DNA of 64,000 nucleotides from Phycisphaerae bacterium (lineage in GTDB: Bacteria; Planctomycetota; Phycisphaerae; UBA1845; UTPLA1): NCBI GenBank assembly GCA_035275405.1, contig DATEMU010000012.1:496001-560000 (forward strand), written 5' to 3'. The notes under the pieces are model-generated. The model saw only the letters and a list, made by a program, of their open reading frames with translations. It had not been told where the DNA came from and searched no databases. This document shows positions 27,806 to 39,579 of the stretch, one piece after another; position 1 is the stretch's first letter; the number at the start of each line of letters is the position of its first letter. The position numbers were made by a program, and so were the translations under genes.

Positions 27806-28555
27806 TTATCGGCCGATCGGAGGAGATTGGGCCGCGGCGAGGAGGTGGCCGCGGGTCAATTGGCTCGTGGCCAAGACGAGATCGAGATCGGCAGTGGCTT
27901 GCTCTGCGGCGGCACGATTCTCGGCAGCGATGCGGCCGGCGGCGTCGGAGATGACGGCGGGGCGCTTGATGAACGTCTCGAACCGCCGGCGCTCCAGGGC
28001 CACCTGGTCGGCGGCCTGGGAGACGATCTTGCGGACGTCCGCAAGAGCGAGATGAACCAGTTCGCAGCATCCTCCGGATCGTATGTCACTCAGGCGCGCT
28101 CTTGCCCGACCGCCAATGGCATCGGGGGCGACCGAGGAGAGCAGGAACGAGGGCGAGGAGCGTTCGGCGTTCAGAAAGATGCGTCCATGGCCTGAAAGGA
28201 GCGAACGTCCGCTGACGCGAGTTGATTCCACGATGTCCGTGATGGCGGAAATGACGTGGTCGAGGCGTCCCTGAAGGGCGGCGATCTGGGCGGGCGAAAT
28301 GCGGCGGGGGGGCTGCAACGCGCCGAGCGTTTCGTCGAGTTCGCTCAAGAGGCCGTGAATGCCGGAGAGGGCCAGGGCGACGGCGTCGATGTCCTCGGGA
28401 GTCGTGGCGGCGGTTTTCGCCCCGTGTGCGTGGTTTTCGGTCGTCAGCCGAAGCGTCGATTGGGCAGTCGCGCGTTGCGACGGCGTCGTGGCACGAGGTG
28501 CGCGGCGGACCTGCGCGGCGAGGAGCGGCGAGATGGTTGTGGCGTTCGGGTTCAG
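27806..28555 (-). CDS. Divergent flagellin-family protein with a probable CTG start
   Basis: A protein of about 249 residues. The part from ISPAQIAALQGRLDHVISAI through TRVSGRSLLSG matches the flagellin D1 segment (usually xxFNGxxLLxG). The C-terminal part (SQAADQVALERRRFETF to SQLTRGHLLAAAQ) matches the C-terminal D1/D0 helices (SQILxQA type). The N-terminal D0 helix and the 'LSSGxxINxAxDDPAG' signature are missing. No ATG, GTG or TTG fits a ribosome site. A strong AAGGAGG lies eight bases before CTG AAC CCG AAC at 28555, giving LNPNATTISPLLAAQ. A later TTG at 28348 would cut the protein to 180 residues. Possibly a minor filament, junction or regulatory flagellin paralogue. Confidence 0.6.
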   Translation of the reverse strand: MNPNATTISPLLAAQVRRAPRATTPSQRATAQSTLRLTTENHAHGAKTAATTPEDIDAVALALSGIHGLLSELDETLGALQPPRRISPAQIAALQGRLDHVISAITDIVESTRVSGRSLLSGHGRIFLNAERSSPSFLLSSVAPDAIGGRARARLSDIRSGGCCELVHLALADVRKIVSQAADQVALERRRFETFIKRPAVISDAAGRIAAENRAAAEQATADLDLVLATSQLTRGHLLAAAQSPPIGR

Positions 28556-28908
28556 AGAGACGGCCTCCTTGCCTGGACCGCGCGGGACTGCGCGGACGTG
28601 CGCGAAGGATCGACCAGAGCGGATTCATCGATAAGCAAAAATGCAGACCGGACTTGCCGGGGGCGGACCGGCCAGGAGTTCATTGTGAAGCGCGACCTTG
28701 GGAAACCGGACATTCTTGGCAGCGCGGTCGTCGACAACATTGGCGCAAATGGTATTCGGGCCGGCGAGGTCAGGCAATCGCATTGCCGGTTTCATAATGA
28801 CAAAGAGCGACATATTTTGCGCGATGGTTATCGGCCCCGATGGGAATTGTGCTCATTTCGCATCGAACGCTGCGCACGATTCGCGCCAATCGCTTGCGCG
28901 ACTGATGA
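28556..28908. other. Intergenic region upstream of the flagellin-like gene
   Basis: I see no supportable gene. The minus strand carries GCCGATAA at 28828-28835, identical to the sigma-28 -10 consensus, but no TAAA lies at the right distance, and this octamer occurs elsewhere in the window by chance. Confidence 0.3.
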
Positions 28909-29703
28909 TCATTCCGTGCGCAGGACCAATCGGGTCGTTTGAATGATGCCGCAGGCGAGCAGCGTGGCGAGCAATACGAGAAGGACCCAACCAATGGACA
29001 GCGCGAGTAGGGGCCAGGCGCTGAGGATAAGCTGCGGCATCGTTTCCCAGACGGAACCGGCCAATGCGGCGATCACGCCAAGGATCACGACTGCGCCGAC
29101 ATGGCCGCGGACGTTTCCGGGCGACGGGGCCATGCGAATCGTGAGGCAGATCATCAAGTAGACAAAAAGAGCAACCTGCCACGCGGCGATGTCCGCGCCG
29201 CGGACGGCATTGAGCGTGTTCTCGGAGAGTGTGATCAGCCGGCGGAGCTGCTCCCAAAAAGCGGTGAGCGAAAGCGGCATGGACGGTGGTATCTGATCGG
29301 CGGGCAATTGGGAAATGATCGCCGGGCCCAGGTAGACCATCACGAGATACAGCATGGAACTGATGGCGGCCATGGGAATCAGAGCGACGAGCACGGGGCC
29401 GATGACCGGCAGTTTGGGCTGCCAATCGGGGCGATCGCCGTCTTCGCCTTTAGGCGCGCCCGGTGCGACGGTCGCGCCGGTGATGAGCAGACCGATGATG
29501 CGGCCGACCTGGGCGACCAATGTACCCGGGAAGAGAACCGCGTTAAGCGTTTTGGGTTTGGCCTGGGATCGCCAAAGGTGGTCCACGCCCCACGCCATGA
29601 GGACGAAAACGAGCAGCCAGAATGACGCTGCGGCATAGATCATGTGACGGGCCTTGCGCAAAATCTGCGCGGTCTGCCGGACAGGCGTCGGCAGCCTAGA
29701 CAT
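28909..29703 (-). CDS. Polytopic membrane protein of unknown function
   Basis: About 264 residues from the ATG at 29701-29703 (MSRLPTPVRQTAQ); an in-frame ATG at 29733 is an alternative and neither has a clear ribosome site. Five or six hydrophobic segments are visible (MIYAAASFWLLVFVLMAWGV, VGRIIGLLITGATVA, LVALIPMAAISSMLYLVMVYLG, AWQVALFVYLMICLTI, VGAVVILGVIAALAG, LLALSIGWVLLVLLATLLAC). No motif for transport or catalysis was recognised. It is divergent from the FHA-domain gene, whose ATG is 168 bases away. Confidence 0.65.
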   Translation of the reverse strand: MSRLPTPVRQTAQILRKARHMIYAAASFWLLVFVLMAWGVDHLWRSQAKPKTLNAVLFPGTLVAQVGRIIGLLITGATVAPGAPKGEDGDRPDWQPKLPVIGPVLVALIPMAAISSMLYLVMVYLGPAIISQLPADQIPPSMPLSLTAFWEQLRRLITLSENTLNAVRGADIAAWQVALFVYLMICLTIRMAPSPGNVRGHVGAVVILGVIAALAGSVWETMPQLILSAWPLLALSIGWVLLVLLATLLACGIIQTTRLVLRTE

Positions 29704-29870
29704 CGGCAATCCGGAATGCGGCGTATGAGCCATCGGGGAGCATGAGCGTCTGACGCCTGCCGGGAGAATCTGAATCAGCCTTCGCACGGGCTGGAGGCCC
29801 ATGCTCACCGCACTTGTCGGAATGACCGGGTTGACTGAGAATATGCGAGAAGACCTTCTCGGGATCACAA

Positions 29871-30845
29871 ATGGGCCTGTCGGTTCAATGCGCATGCGGG
29901 AACGCCCTGGAGGGCGAGAACCTGGACCTGGTGGTGACGCTGAGTTGCCCCCATTGCCGACGTGAACTTACGCTTGAACTGGATGACGTGACGGGCACGT
30001 CGAAGCGGCCAGTGCTAACGGTGGTACAAGGGCCGTACTGGGTAGGGACGCAGTTTGTCGTGCCGGTGGGGGTCGATTTGAGCATCGGTCGCGGGGCGGC
30101 GAACTGGATCGTCCTGGACGATGCGAGCATATCCGACGTGCACTGCCGGATCCGGCTGTTGCCGGACAGCGGGCTCATTCTTGAAGATCAAAAAAGCGCG
30201 ACCGGGACGTGGGTGGGTCCCAAGCGCGTGGCGCGCGGGAAGCTCATTACGTCGCAGCCTTTTCGCCTCGGCAATTTCAGTTTTCGATTGGACCTCCTTC
30301 CGATCGACACGACCGGCGGGCCGCCGCCGGCACCGATCGATTTGCGGGAGGAGGGGCCGTCGGTGCGGATGGATGTCACGAGACAGGAGCCGGCGGCGTT
30401 CCGCTGGGTCATCCGCAATCGATTTCAAATCAGCCGCCTGTTCATCTTCACCAGCGCGTGGATGATGGGCGTCTATCATGCGGTGGCGTGGTTTCCAGGG
30501 TCGAAGGGCTGGGGTCATTGGTCGCGACTGGTGCTGGGGGCGGCGGCGATTACGGGGGCGATGCTGGCGTCGGGAAGCCGGGTTTCACTGGCCCATCGCC
30601 AATTCAAATATGCCTCGCTGGCCGTGCTTTTGGTCGTGGCGATCCTCGACATGGTCCTTCTGTTTCAGGGAAGTGCGATCGCGGCGCTGTGCCTGGCGGC
30701 GTGTTTGACGATTCTGGTCATGCGCATTCCGACGGGTTTTTTGGCGATGTTTTCGGTCGCGGTTGGCGCGGCAGGAGTGCTCGTTCTTTTGGGAGCGACG
30801 ATCCAGCGGTTCATCGGGCTCTTTACGGGCCATGGGGATAACTAA
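29871..30845 (+). CDS. Zinc-ribbon/FHA-domain membrane protein
   Basis: A 324-residue protein. The N-terminus is a zinc ribbon (Cys7, Cys9, Cys26, Cys29). An FHA domain follows at about residues 65-145, with the core SIGRGAANWIVLDDASISDVHCRI, which binds phosphothreonine peptides. The C-terminal third has a cluster of about four hydrophobic segments (LFIFTSAWMMGVYHAVAW through MFSVAVGAAGVLVLLGATI). It is probably an inner-membrane protein with a cytoplasmic phospho-reader, though no Ser/Thr kinase is in the window. The following zinc-ribbon gene is on the same strand. Confidence 0.85.
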   Translation: MGLSVQCACGNALEGENLDLVVTLSCPHCRRELTLELDDVTGTSKRPVLTVVQGPYWVGTQFVVPVGVDLSIGRGAANWIVLDDASISDVHCRIRLLPDSGLILEDQKSATGTWVGPKRVARGKLITSQPFRLGNFSFRLDLLPIDTTGGPPPAPIDLREEGPSVRMDVTRQEPAAFRWVIRNRFQISRLFIFTSAWMMGVYHAVAWFPGSKGWGHWSRLVLGAAAITGAMLASGSRVSLAHRQFKYASLAVLLVVAILDMVLLFQGSAIAALCLAACLTILVMRIPTGFLAMFSVAVGAAGVLVLLGATIQRFIGLFTGHGDN

Positions 30846-31028
30846 CTGCCGGGGGATCTCGATTATCGGAGGATGTCCGCGCGGTTGGATTGAATGTGGG
30901 GGGTGTTTAGCGGTAAACTAGTCATTGATCGAACTGTCGCGCGGCGGCCTGTGGGGGCTATCTCCGAAAGAGCGGTTCTCGCTCGGCGATGGTGCGAAGG
31001 AGCCGGCCCCAGTCGGGAGTACAGCGTC

Positions 31029-31574
31029 ATGCCGGATACCGCGGTAAAGGTTTGCCAAGGCTGCCAGTCGGAGATCACGAACGAGCAGATCATGCAGCGC
31101 CAAGCGGGCCTGGTGCATGGCGTGTTGCTTTGTCCGCAATGCATCGAACAAAAAAAGCGGGAGGCGATGGAGGCCCAGCAGCGGGCCGCCGCGGCGGCCG
31201 CAGCTGCTGCGACGACCGCGCCAACGGCGCCGCCCAAGGACATCACGGAAGAAAAGATCTCGCTTGACGCCGATTTCGAAGCGGCGCCAACAGGCCCGTC
31301 CAAGATTCGCAGCTTTGCAGCCGGAAGCACCCTCGGCGGCGCGCACCACGACACGACCCTCCATCGGCCGATCACCGCGGCGTCGGATCCCCCGACGCGC
31401 GTTCGGACGTTTCACAGCAAATTGACGCCCGGGGCCCTCGCGCACATGGATGACTTGATCAATGAATGGATCGACTCCAACCCCGGCATCTTCATCAAGC
31501 ACGTCAACACAACCGTCGGCCCGTTCGAAGCCAAGCATGTCGAGCAACACCTGATCGTCACGATTTTCTATTGA
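31029..31574 (+). CDS. Zinc-ribbon protein with conserved-looking C-terminal domain
   Basis: A 181-residue cytoplasmic protein. Cys9-x2-Cys12 and Cys35-x2-Cys38 form a zinc ribbon, then an Ala-rich linker (nine Ala in a run) and a charged stretch. A compact C-terminal domain follows (LTPGALAHMDDLINEWIDSN, then a strand ending HLIVTIFY). The function is not recognised. GGGAG precedes the ATG at 31029; the longer upstream frame is rejected. Its last seven bases overlap the end of the convergent CPBP protease gene. Confidence 0.75.
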   Translation: MPDTAVKVCQGCQSEITNEQIMQRQAGLVHGVLLCPQCIEQKKREAMEAQQRAAAAAAAAATTAPTAPPKDITEEKISLDADFEAAPTGPSKIRSFAAGSTLGGAHHDTTLHRPITAASDPPTRVRTFHSKLTPGALAHMDDLINEWIDSNPGIFIKHVNTTVGPFEAKHVEQHLIVTIFY

Positions 31575-32452
31575 GGCTCCTGGCCATCGGCGCCGATCGC
31601 CAGCCACAACAGCGTCTTCGCATTGAACACGGCGTGCAAGAGGATCACCAGCGTCAGGCTGCGCGTCTTGGCGTAGAGATAGCCGAGAAACACCCCAAAG
31701 ACGGCCAACGCCGGGATTGTGTGGATCAAGGGATAATGAAACAAGCCGAACGCGGTCCCGGCGATCAGGATGGCGGCCCAGGGCCGGTTCGTCCAGCGGA
31801 TCAGCGCGGGTTGCAAAAGGCCGCGGAAGAAGAATTCCTCAAGGGTCGGCGCGAGGACGGAAGTGCTGATGATGGTGACGATGATGACCCAAGGGGGGGA
31901 TGCGGCGGAGAGAAGGGTGAGGATCGCCGAGTGTTCCGGGGGAGCGAAATCGGGGACGGTCCATTGGAGAATAAGGACGGTCAGGTGGAGGAGCGCCAGG
32001 CAGATCGACCATGCGGCGAGGTAGCCGATGATGGCTTGCCCGACGCGCTGGCCGAAATGCGTCGTGGTCAGGCCCCAGCCGGAGAGTCCGCCGTGGAAGC
32101 GTTGGCGGGCGATGAGAGCAATGAGCGCGGCGGCGAGCGTTTGGCCCAGGGCCAGGGCGAGGACCTCTCGCGGATCGGCGGCATCCGGCTGGCTCGTAAC
32201 CGGCTCGTCGGCGACGGGCGCGGCGCCGATGGACAATAATTTGAAGATCACGGAGGACAGCATCAGAATAGCCGCGAGTCCGATCAAGAGGTCGGCGGGT
32301 TCGAGGACATTAGACGACGGAGGCGGAATGTTGATGAGTTCGCGCCAGGCGCGGCGGCGCGAGACGATTATCGCGCCGGCGAGGATGATGATGAGCCCGG
32401 CGGCGACGACGGCGAGTTCGGCGATGTCCAGGCGTGTGAGCGGGGTCGGCAT
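31568..32452 (-). CDS. CPBP-family intramembrane glutamic endopeptidase
   Basis: A 294-residue polytopic membrane protein with all three family motifs: EExxxR in APTLEEFFFRGLLQ, the conserved His in FGLFHYPLIH and HxxxN in LLHAVFNAKTL. About eight hydrophobic segments are visible. The family includes CAAX prenyl proteases, bacteriocin self-immunity proteins and the myxosortases that process Cys-containing C-terminal sorting signals. Two exoproteins with such Cys-containing tails are encoded 3-7 kb away, so a sorting-protease role is an attractive inference. It is divergent from trpC, 35 bases apart. Confidence 0.9.
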   Translation of the reverse strand: MPTPLTRLDIAELAVVAAGLIIILAGAIIVSRRRAWRELINIPPPSSNVLEPADLLIGLAAILMLSSVIFKLLSIGAAPVADEPVTSQPDAADPREVLALALGQTLAAALIALIARQRFHGGLSGWGLTTTHFGQRVGQAIIGYLAAWSICLALLHLTVLILQWTVPDFAPPEHSAILTLLSAASPPWVIIVTIISTSVLAPTLEEFFFRGLLQPALIRWTNRPWAAILIAGTAFGLFHYPLIHTIPALAVFGVFLGYLYAKTRSLTLVILLHAVFNAKTLLWLAIGADGQEPQ

Positions 32453-32487
32453 CCGGGGACTCGCGTGACAATCGGGATGGTCGAACG

Positions 32488-33285
32488 ATGAGCGGGACTA
32501 TATTGGAAAAGATCGTGGAGACCAAACGCGGCGAAGTCGCCGAAGCGAAGCGAGCGCGGCCGTTGGCGGCGATACAGGCGGCCATTGAGTCCGCACAACC
32601 GGCGCGGGACCTCTTAAGAGCGGTGACGGGTGGCGGCGATCGGGTCTGTTTGATCGCGGAGATCAAGAAGCGATCGCCTTCGGCAGGATTAATTCGGGCG
32701 GACTTTGATCCGGTCGCGTTGGCTCGCCTTTATGAGGGCGCGGGAGCGGCGGCGCTCTCGGTGCTGACGGATGCGGAGTATTTTTCGGGGGAGTTGGCGT
32801 TCATCGCGCAAATCAAGCGGGCCGTTGGGCTGCCGGTGCTGCGCAAGGACTTTATTATTGATGAGTATCAGGTCTATGAAAGCCGGGCGGCGGGGGCGGA
32901 TGCTGTTCTATTGATCGCCGAGATTCTCACGGCGGAGCAGATTGGCGTCTTCGGGACGTTGGCGGAGCGCATGGGCATGTCGGCATTGGTAGAAGTGCAT
33001 GACGCGAAACAGCTTGCGGCGGTTCGTGGAGTGCTCGCGAGTAGCCGCCGCATGATCCTCGGCATCAACAACCGGGACTTGAAGTTGCAGCGCGTCGATC
33101 TGGAGACCACGAGGCGCCTAGCCGGATTGCTTCCGCGCGGAACTCCATTTGTCGCGGAGAGCGGGATAGCGCGGCGGGCCGATGTGGAGGCCATGCGCGA
33201 GGCGGGGGCTTCGGCGGTACTCGTGGGGGAAGCTTTGCTGCGAGAGCAGGATATTCCCGGGAAGATTCGCGAGATGTTTGCGTGA
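32488..33285 (+). CDS. trpC: Indole-3-glycerol phosphate synthase
   Basis: A 265-residue TIM-barrel enzyme of tryptophan biosynthesis that closes the indole ring from CdRP. Signatures: LIAEIKKRSPSAG (catalytic Glu/Lys), VLTDAEYFSGEL, LPVLRKDFIIDEYQ, LVEVHDAKQLA, LGINNRDLKL and FVAESGI. The length is normal. No other trp gene is adjacent, so the pathway is dispersed. A hairpin follows that would terminate transcription best on the opposite strand. Confidence 0.97.
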   Translation: MSGTILEKIVETKRGEVAEAKRARPLAAIQAAIESAQPARDLLRAVTGGGDRVCLIAEIKKRSPSAGLIRADFDPVALARLYEGAGAAALSVLTDAEYFSGELAFIAQIKRAVGLPVLRKDFIIDEYQVYESRAAGADAVLLIAEILTAEQIGVFGTLAERMGMSALVEVHDAKQLAAVRGVLASSRRMILGINNRDLKLQRVDLETTRRLAGLLPRGTPFVAESGIARRADVEAMREAGASAVLVGEALLREQDIPGKIREMFA

Positions 33286-33307
33286 CGGGTTGAGGGCCAA
33301 AAAGAAC

Positions 33308-33338
33308 GGCCCGTCGATCGCGTGGATCGACGGGCCGC
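33308..33338 (-). terminator. Terminator of the serine-protease gene (minus strand)
   Basis: A perfect 13-bp stem (CGGCCCGTCGATC and complement) has a 5-base loop. Reading on the minus strand it is followed by TTCTTTTT, so it terminates the protease gene. On the plus strand it may also serve trpC, without a T run. Confidence 0.85.
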
Positions 33339-33385
33339 GGATTGAGGTCGTCCGTATTGGAGGCTCGGTGAGAGCCTCGCCCTCC

Positions 33386-34846
33386 CTAGGGGTTGAGGTG
33401 GGGTTGCACAGACGAATAGTAGGACGCGAACGCGCCGTCCACCGTGGCGTTGGAGCTGCTATCGCACGGATCACCGGGATTGAAGCCGCAAGCGCCGCTC
33501 AACTGGCCGACGACTTGATCCGCGCTGTTCACCACGGGGCTGCCGCTGCTTCCGCCGTCGGTCGCGCCAAAAGTATCGCGGCTATAGATGCGCGGGCCGC
33601 GCGCCCAGCCCTGGCAGGTCGGGGCGCTCGTATCCACCGTGTGCGTGGAATAGACCTGCGGACCAAAGTTGGGATTGCTGACACGGTGCAGGGCCACGCC
33701 GTTCGAATTCGCCACTGCGGTCGTTGTCCAGCCCAGGAACACCGAGCCCGAAGGGGGGTTGGAATTGAGTTGCAACAACGTAAAGTCCGCAGTCTTCCCG
33801 GTGGTCTTTAGCGTGGAGCCAGTGGTCTTGTACGGCCAGCCGGAGTTGCTCGGGCAGCTACCGTTGCAAGATGAGGTGCGGAAACGCCAATAGAACTGCA
33901 CGTTCCTGGCGATATTGTTCTTGCTGAGGCAGTGGTTGGCGGTCAGGAAGAAGTTGTTTTGCGACGGGTTGTTGTCGTTGAGGAGACCGCCCGTACACGT
34001 GTAAATGAAGGCTCCGGCGATCCACTCCATTTTCGCGTAGGCGTCCCGGATGCTGTTGCCGCCGGAGCTACAGGAGACGTCCACGATGCAGGGAACATTT
34101 CCGCAGAAACCGCCGCGCGGCGCGCCGTCCAGCATCATGCCTCCCGCGAATTCCGGGAGGACGTTTCCGACTTCCGTGACGCTGAAGCTGATTTGCTTGA
34201 GCAGGGCCTCATTGGCAGGGCCGGAGATGCGGAGCTGCAAGACGCCCTCCTGGCCGAAAACGGACTCGGTCCAAATGTCGCCGGTACCGTCGGGACCTTT
34301 GCCGGTCCAGGGGCCGAAGGCCTCGCCTTCGAGGCTGTAGAAATACAGGGACACTCCGGCGGGCAGGTCGAGGTTCTCAATGTGGACTCGGATAGAGCCC
34401 GCGTCGGCGGAGTTGATGGCCAGGGCCCAGACGTAGCCGCCGTCGGCCGCCGGGGAGAGCACGCCCTGGGTGGCGGCGTTCTGCACTTTTGAGGAGGACA
34501 AACCAACGATGTCCACGCGGGGTTCGAGTTCCGTGACCGCTCCGATTCGGAGGGGCGTCGGCGGGGCCTGAGCAATAGCGTCCAATTGCTCCTGGGTCAG
34601 GCTGACGCGAAGGGGCGCCGCGAAGGCGGCAATGGGCATCTCGGCCGTCAAGGCCGCGTTGAGCTGCTCCTGGCGGGCGAGGTATTCGCCGTGGGTCATG
34701 CCCTCCGTAGAGATTTGCATCTGCATCTCGGCGAGCGGCTGCGCCGTCGCGGCAGCGGGCGGGTCCTTGGCGAAGGCGGTCGTTGCGACAAGGAGAAGCG
34801 AGGCGACAGCCGTCGCGACGCGGTTGGAGGACAACAGGTTCGACAT
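33386..34846 (-). CDS. Secreted trypsin-fold serine protease (lysyl-endopeptidase-like)
   Basis: A 486-residue exported protein. The signal peptide (VASLLLVATTAFA, cut before KDP) is followed by a propeptide-like region of about 220 residues. The catalytic domain then has His in FFLTANHCLS, Asp in KTADFTLLQL and Ser in TDGGSSGSPVVN. Cys are abundant (CGNVPCIVDVSC, SCNGSCPS), suggesting disulfides. Layout and motifs fit lysyl-endopeptidase/Achromobacter protease I-like S1 enzymes; cleavage specificity is not certain. The C-terminus has no anchor, so the enzyme is probably released. It is followed by a clear terminator. Confidence 0.9.
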   Translation of the reverse strand: MSNLLSSNRVATAVASLLLVATTAFAKDPPAAATAQPLAEMQMQISTEGMTHGEYLARQEQLNAALTAEMPIAAFAAPLRVSLTQEQLDAIAQAPPTPLRIGAVTELEPRVDIVGLSSSKVQNAATQGVLSPAADGGYVWALAINSADAGSIRVHIENLDLPAGVSLYFYSLEGEAFGPWTGKGPDGTGDIWTESVFGQEGVLQLRISGPANEALLKQISFSVTEVGNVLPEFAGGMMLDGAPRGGFCGNVPCIVDVSCSSGGNSIRDAYAKMEWIAGAFIYTCTGGLLNDNNPSQNNFFLTANHCLSKNNIARNVQFYWRFRTSSCNGSCPSNSGWPYKTTGSTLKTTGKTADFTLLQLNSNPPSGSVFLGWTTTAVANSNGVALHRVSNPNFGPQVYSTHTVDTSAPTCQGWARGPRIYSRDTFGATDGGSSGSPVVNSADQVVGQLSGACGFNPGDPCDSSSNATVDGAFASYYSSVQPHLNP

Positions 34847-35164
34847 GGGGTGTGCTCCTTTTAAAAGCGGGAATGAAGAATGAGAGGACCTACGGCTCGC
34901 GAAACGCTCGCGAGGCGGGTATTCAAGAAAGGACTAACGGGGCGAGTCGGGCAGGCGGAGTATTCGAGGCCATGGGTGCGTTGGGGCCGCGCGCGAGGAC
35001 ATGTCATGGGGTTGATCGCGGCAAGGTGTAACTGCATAGACCGGCTCGCCGACCCGCGGAGAACTCCGCGGATACACTCGCAAGCCTATCTTAACGTCAT
35101 CGAGTGGCGAATTGCAATAGTTTTCCCGGATGTTACCGAAGTAACAACGAATCATCGCGCTGCT
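34847..35164. other. Intergenic region with a UUCG-type hairpin
   Basis: No gene supported in these 318 bases. On the minus strand TGTTAC-TTCG-GTAACA (35131-35146) forms a six-bp stem with a stable tetraloop 19 bases past the stop of the next gene. It lacks a T run. Confidence 0.35.
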
Positions 35165-36817
35165 TCAAGGAAAACGCTTTAGCCCTTGGGAGACGGGCCG
35201 GTTCTGGGCTAGTCCGCGACAGTGGCCACGTCGCCCCAACGTCACCAACAACAGGCTGGCCGCCATGCCCGGCAGGACGCCTTGGGCGCACGTTCCACAG
35301 GCGGAGTCGGAGTGCGGTGGGGGCGGTGGCGCCGCCGGCGGCTCGCAGGCATCGCCGATGCCGTTGTCATCCGTATCGGTCTGGTCGGCATTGAAAATAC
35401 TCGGGCAGTTTTCGCAGGCGTCGCCCTTGCCGTCCCCGTCGGCATCCGCTTGGTCGGCGTTTGCAAGCGTTGGGCAGTTGTCGCAGACGTCTCCCCGGCC
35501 ATCGCCATCGAAGTCCGCCTGGTCGTTGTTGGCAAACGACGGACAATTGTCGCAGGCATCACCGAGCGCGTCGCCGTCGATGTTGTTTTGGGTGGGGTCC
35601 GCGACCGTCGGGCAGTTGTCGCAGATGTCGCCCACTCCGTCGACGTCAGGGTCTTCTTGACCGGCGTTTGAAGCGGCAGGGCAGTTGTCACATGGATTGA
35701 GCACGCCGTCGGCGTCGTCATCGGGGGCGGCAAAAGTGCATGTCGTGATGTGCAATGTCCAGTTTGCCAGGTTGCCCCCGCATCCATTCATATCATCGGA
35801 GATCGTCAGCACCCACGTGCCATTCGGGTCTTCACCTATGAAGGCCGCCATCGCTTCCTCCGGGACCAAGGGCGTTTCCGTAACGTCGATGACAAAGTCG
35901 GCATCCGATACGGGGCCGGGCGGATTGACATCGCCCGCGCCGTCACTCCACACGGTGCCGTTGAAGACATTGTCGGCGCTGAGACCATTGTCGGTCGTAA
36001 GAGTCACGATGGTCCCCGACGGGGAAGAAAGCGTGATGTCCAGGTCTCCGGGACACGTATGAGTAATGTCCGTGGTGAGATTCAATCCGCACAAATAGGA
36101 GCCGGTGCCGCTCACCATATTGGTTGAGGACACTACCGGCGTCCCGGTTTGGGAAATGCTATGAGGGACGTCCGAGCTGAAATAATTTTCCGAGACCGTC
36201 GCGGCCGCAAAGGGGAACCCTGATAGGCGAAGCGACCAGCCCCCCAGGTTACCTGTTACATCGGCGGGGAGGACTTCAGAGATTGTAAGAGTCCATGTTC
36301 CATTGGGGTTCTCGCCGATGAAGGCCCCCAGGGCTTCCTCCGGCACCAACGGCGTGGCGACTACTTCGTCGCCCTCCAAACGATCTGTCGCCAATAACTG
36401 ATTGTTGGTGTAAGGAACCTGACCGCCCGGGTCGGCGTCGTCGTCCCAGAGCGTTCCGTTAAACGCGTTGTCGTTCACTCCGCCATTGTTGGTCGATAGG
36501 GTGACCGTCTTTCCGGACGGCGAAGTGAGTGTGATATGGAGGGCGGCGGGCCAAGTGTGCGTAACGAATGTCTGGACGTCCACATCCCAAAGAGGATCGA
36601 CCCCGCTCACGTTGATCGCAGACGTCACGGTGGCGTTGTTGGGAATCGGCGTCGCAGTGTTGTTCGTGAAAATTTTCTGCGGAATCGGGCATCCGGGGAT
36701 CGGCGGCGCGGACGCGTGGGCCGGATCGGTCAGTCCGTAATAGAGAGCGAGCGCGGCCACCAGCGCGACGCGCCCACGATGGCGGCTCAGAACGGGGATA
36801 AGTGTGTCAATGCACAT
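35165..36817 (-). CDS. Secreted protein: two P-domains, thrombospondin type-3 repeats, Cys-type C-terminal tail
   Basis: A 550-residue exported protein from the ATG at 36815-36817 (GGAG upstream); signal [18 protein letters not shown]. Two proprotein-convertase-type P domains follow (each with VTLTTDNG or [25 protein letters not shown](N/D)PNGTW and GNLxxW). Five thrombospondin type-3 Ca-binding repeats ([19 protein letters not shown] type) come next. A Pro-rich linker, [11 protein letters not shown], a hydrophobic stretch and a basic tail end the protein. The tail matches the next gene's tail in plan. No protease domain is present. Likely cell-surface adhesion or structure; function unknown. 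Confidence 0.88.
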   Translation of the reverse strand: MCIDTLIPVLSRHRGRVALVAALALYYGLTDPAHASAPPIPGCPIPQKIFTNNTATPIPNNATVTSAINVSGVDPLWDVDVQTFVTHTWPAALHITLTSPSGKTVTLSTNNGGVNDNAFNGTLWDDDADPGGQVPYTNNQLLATDRLEGDEVVATPLVPEEALGAFIGENPNGTWTLTISEVLPADVTGNLGGWSLRLSGFPFAAATVSENYFSSDVPHSISQTGTPVVSSTNMVSGTGSYLCGLNLTTDITHTCPGDLDITLSSPSGTIVTLTTDNGLSADNVFNGTVWSDGAGDVNPPGPVSDADFVIDVTETPLVPEEAMAAFIGEDPNGTWVLTISDDMNGCGGNLANWTLHITTCTFAAPDDDADGVLNPCDNCPAASNAGQEDPDVDGVGDICDNCPTVADPTQNNIDGDALGDACDNCPSFANNDQADFDGDGRGDVCDNCPTLANADQADADGDGKGDACENCPSIFNADQTDTDDNGIGDACEPPAAPPPPPHSDSACGTCAQGVLPGMAASLLLVTLGRRGHCRGLAQNRPVSQGLKRFP

Positions 36818-36943
36818 GGCGGATAGGCTCCGTTTTTCCTCGATTGCGGTCCTCCTAGAGGTCATGCGCGAGCAAGGAGGCCCGGACACCAAAATAAATT
36901 GGCCAATGGCTACCTGGATCACCCGCCGACGAACATCGTTCAA

Positions 36944-39244
<2,301 letters not shown>

Positions 39245-39266
39245 TTCCTCCACCTTTCGCTTCTGT

Positions 39267-39416
39267 TCAGCCACATGACTCCCGCGAGCAGGCCGTATTG
39301 AAGAATATCAGAACATCAGCCGGCGTGACGGCAATGGCCTGCTCGGGCTTGACCGTACCCTGCGAAATGAATGCACTCGCAATCAGCGCAGCCGCCACGG
39401 AATTAATCGTTGTCAT
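39267..39416 (-). CDS. Possible 49-residue exported small protein
   Basis: A short frame, [20 protein letters not shown] and 29 more residues, ending [18 protein letters not shown] lies eight bases before the ATG, and a good promoter (39580-39609) lies upstream. The hydrophobic N-terminus resembles a signal peptide, and two Cys lie near the end. It precedes the propeller protein by 22 bases and could be co-translated with it, or be a leader peptide. No family recognised. Confidence 0.4.
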   Translation of the reverse strand: MTTINSVAAALIASAFISQGTVKPEQAIAVTPADVLIFFNTACSRESCG

Positions 39417-39579
39417 TAGGTTGCTCCCCGGTACTTGGCGAGATGCTCGGCGGAATCCATGATGACTTGTGCGGAGTCTCGTCGAGACATGCGCGCCCTC
39501 TTACCGGTCGGCGACCGGAAGCTCTTACGTGGAAAACCCGAACGTGCGCGAACGAGATTAAGAGGCGCGAGGCGGCCTA

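Noticed and set aside
27691..28835. Sigma-28-type -10 boxes (GCCGATAA at 27806-27813 and 28828-28835, CCCGATAG at 27691-27698) upstream of the flagellin genes.
   Set aside because: No proper -35 at the right distance for the exact matches; one lies in coding sequence; the octamer also appears at 20391-20398 away from any motility gene, so the count is near chance.
34880..35182. A 100-codon plus-strand frame upstream of the protease.
   Set aside because: Low-complexity, no ribosome site, and it overlaps the end of a well-supported minus-strand gene.
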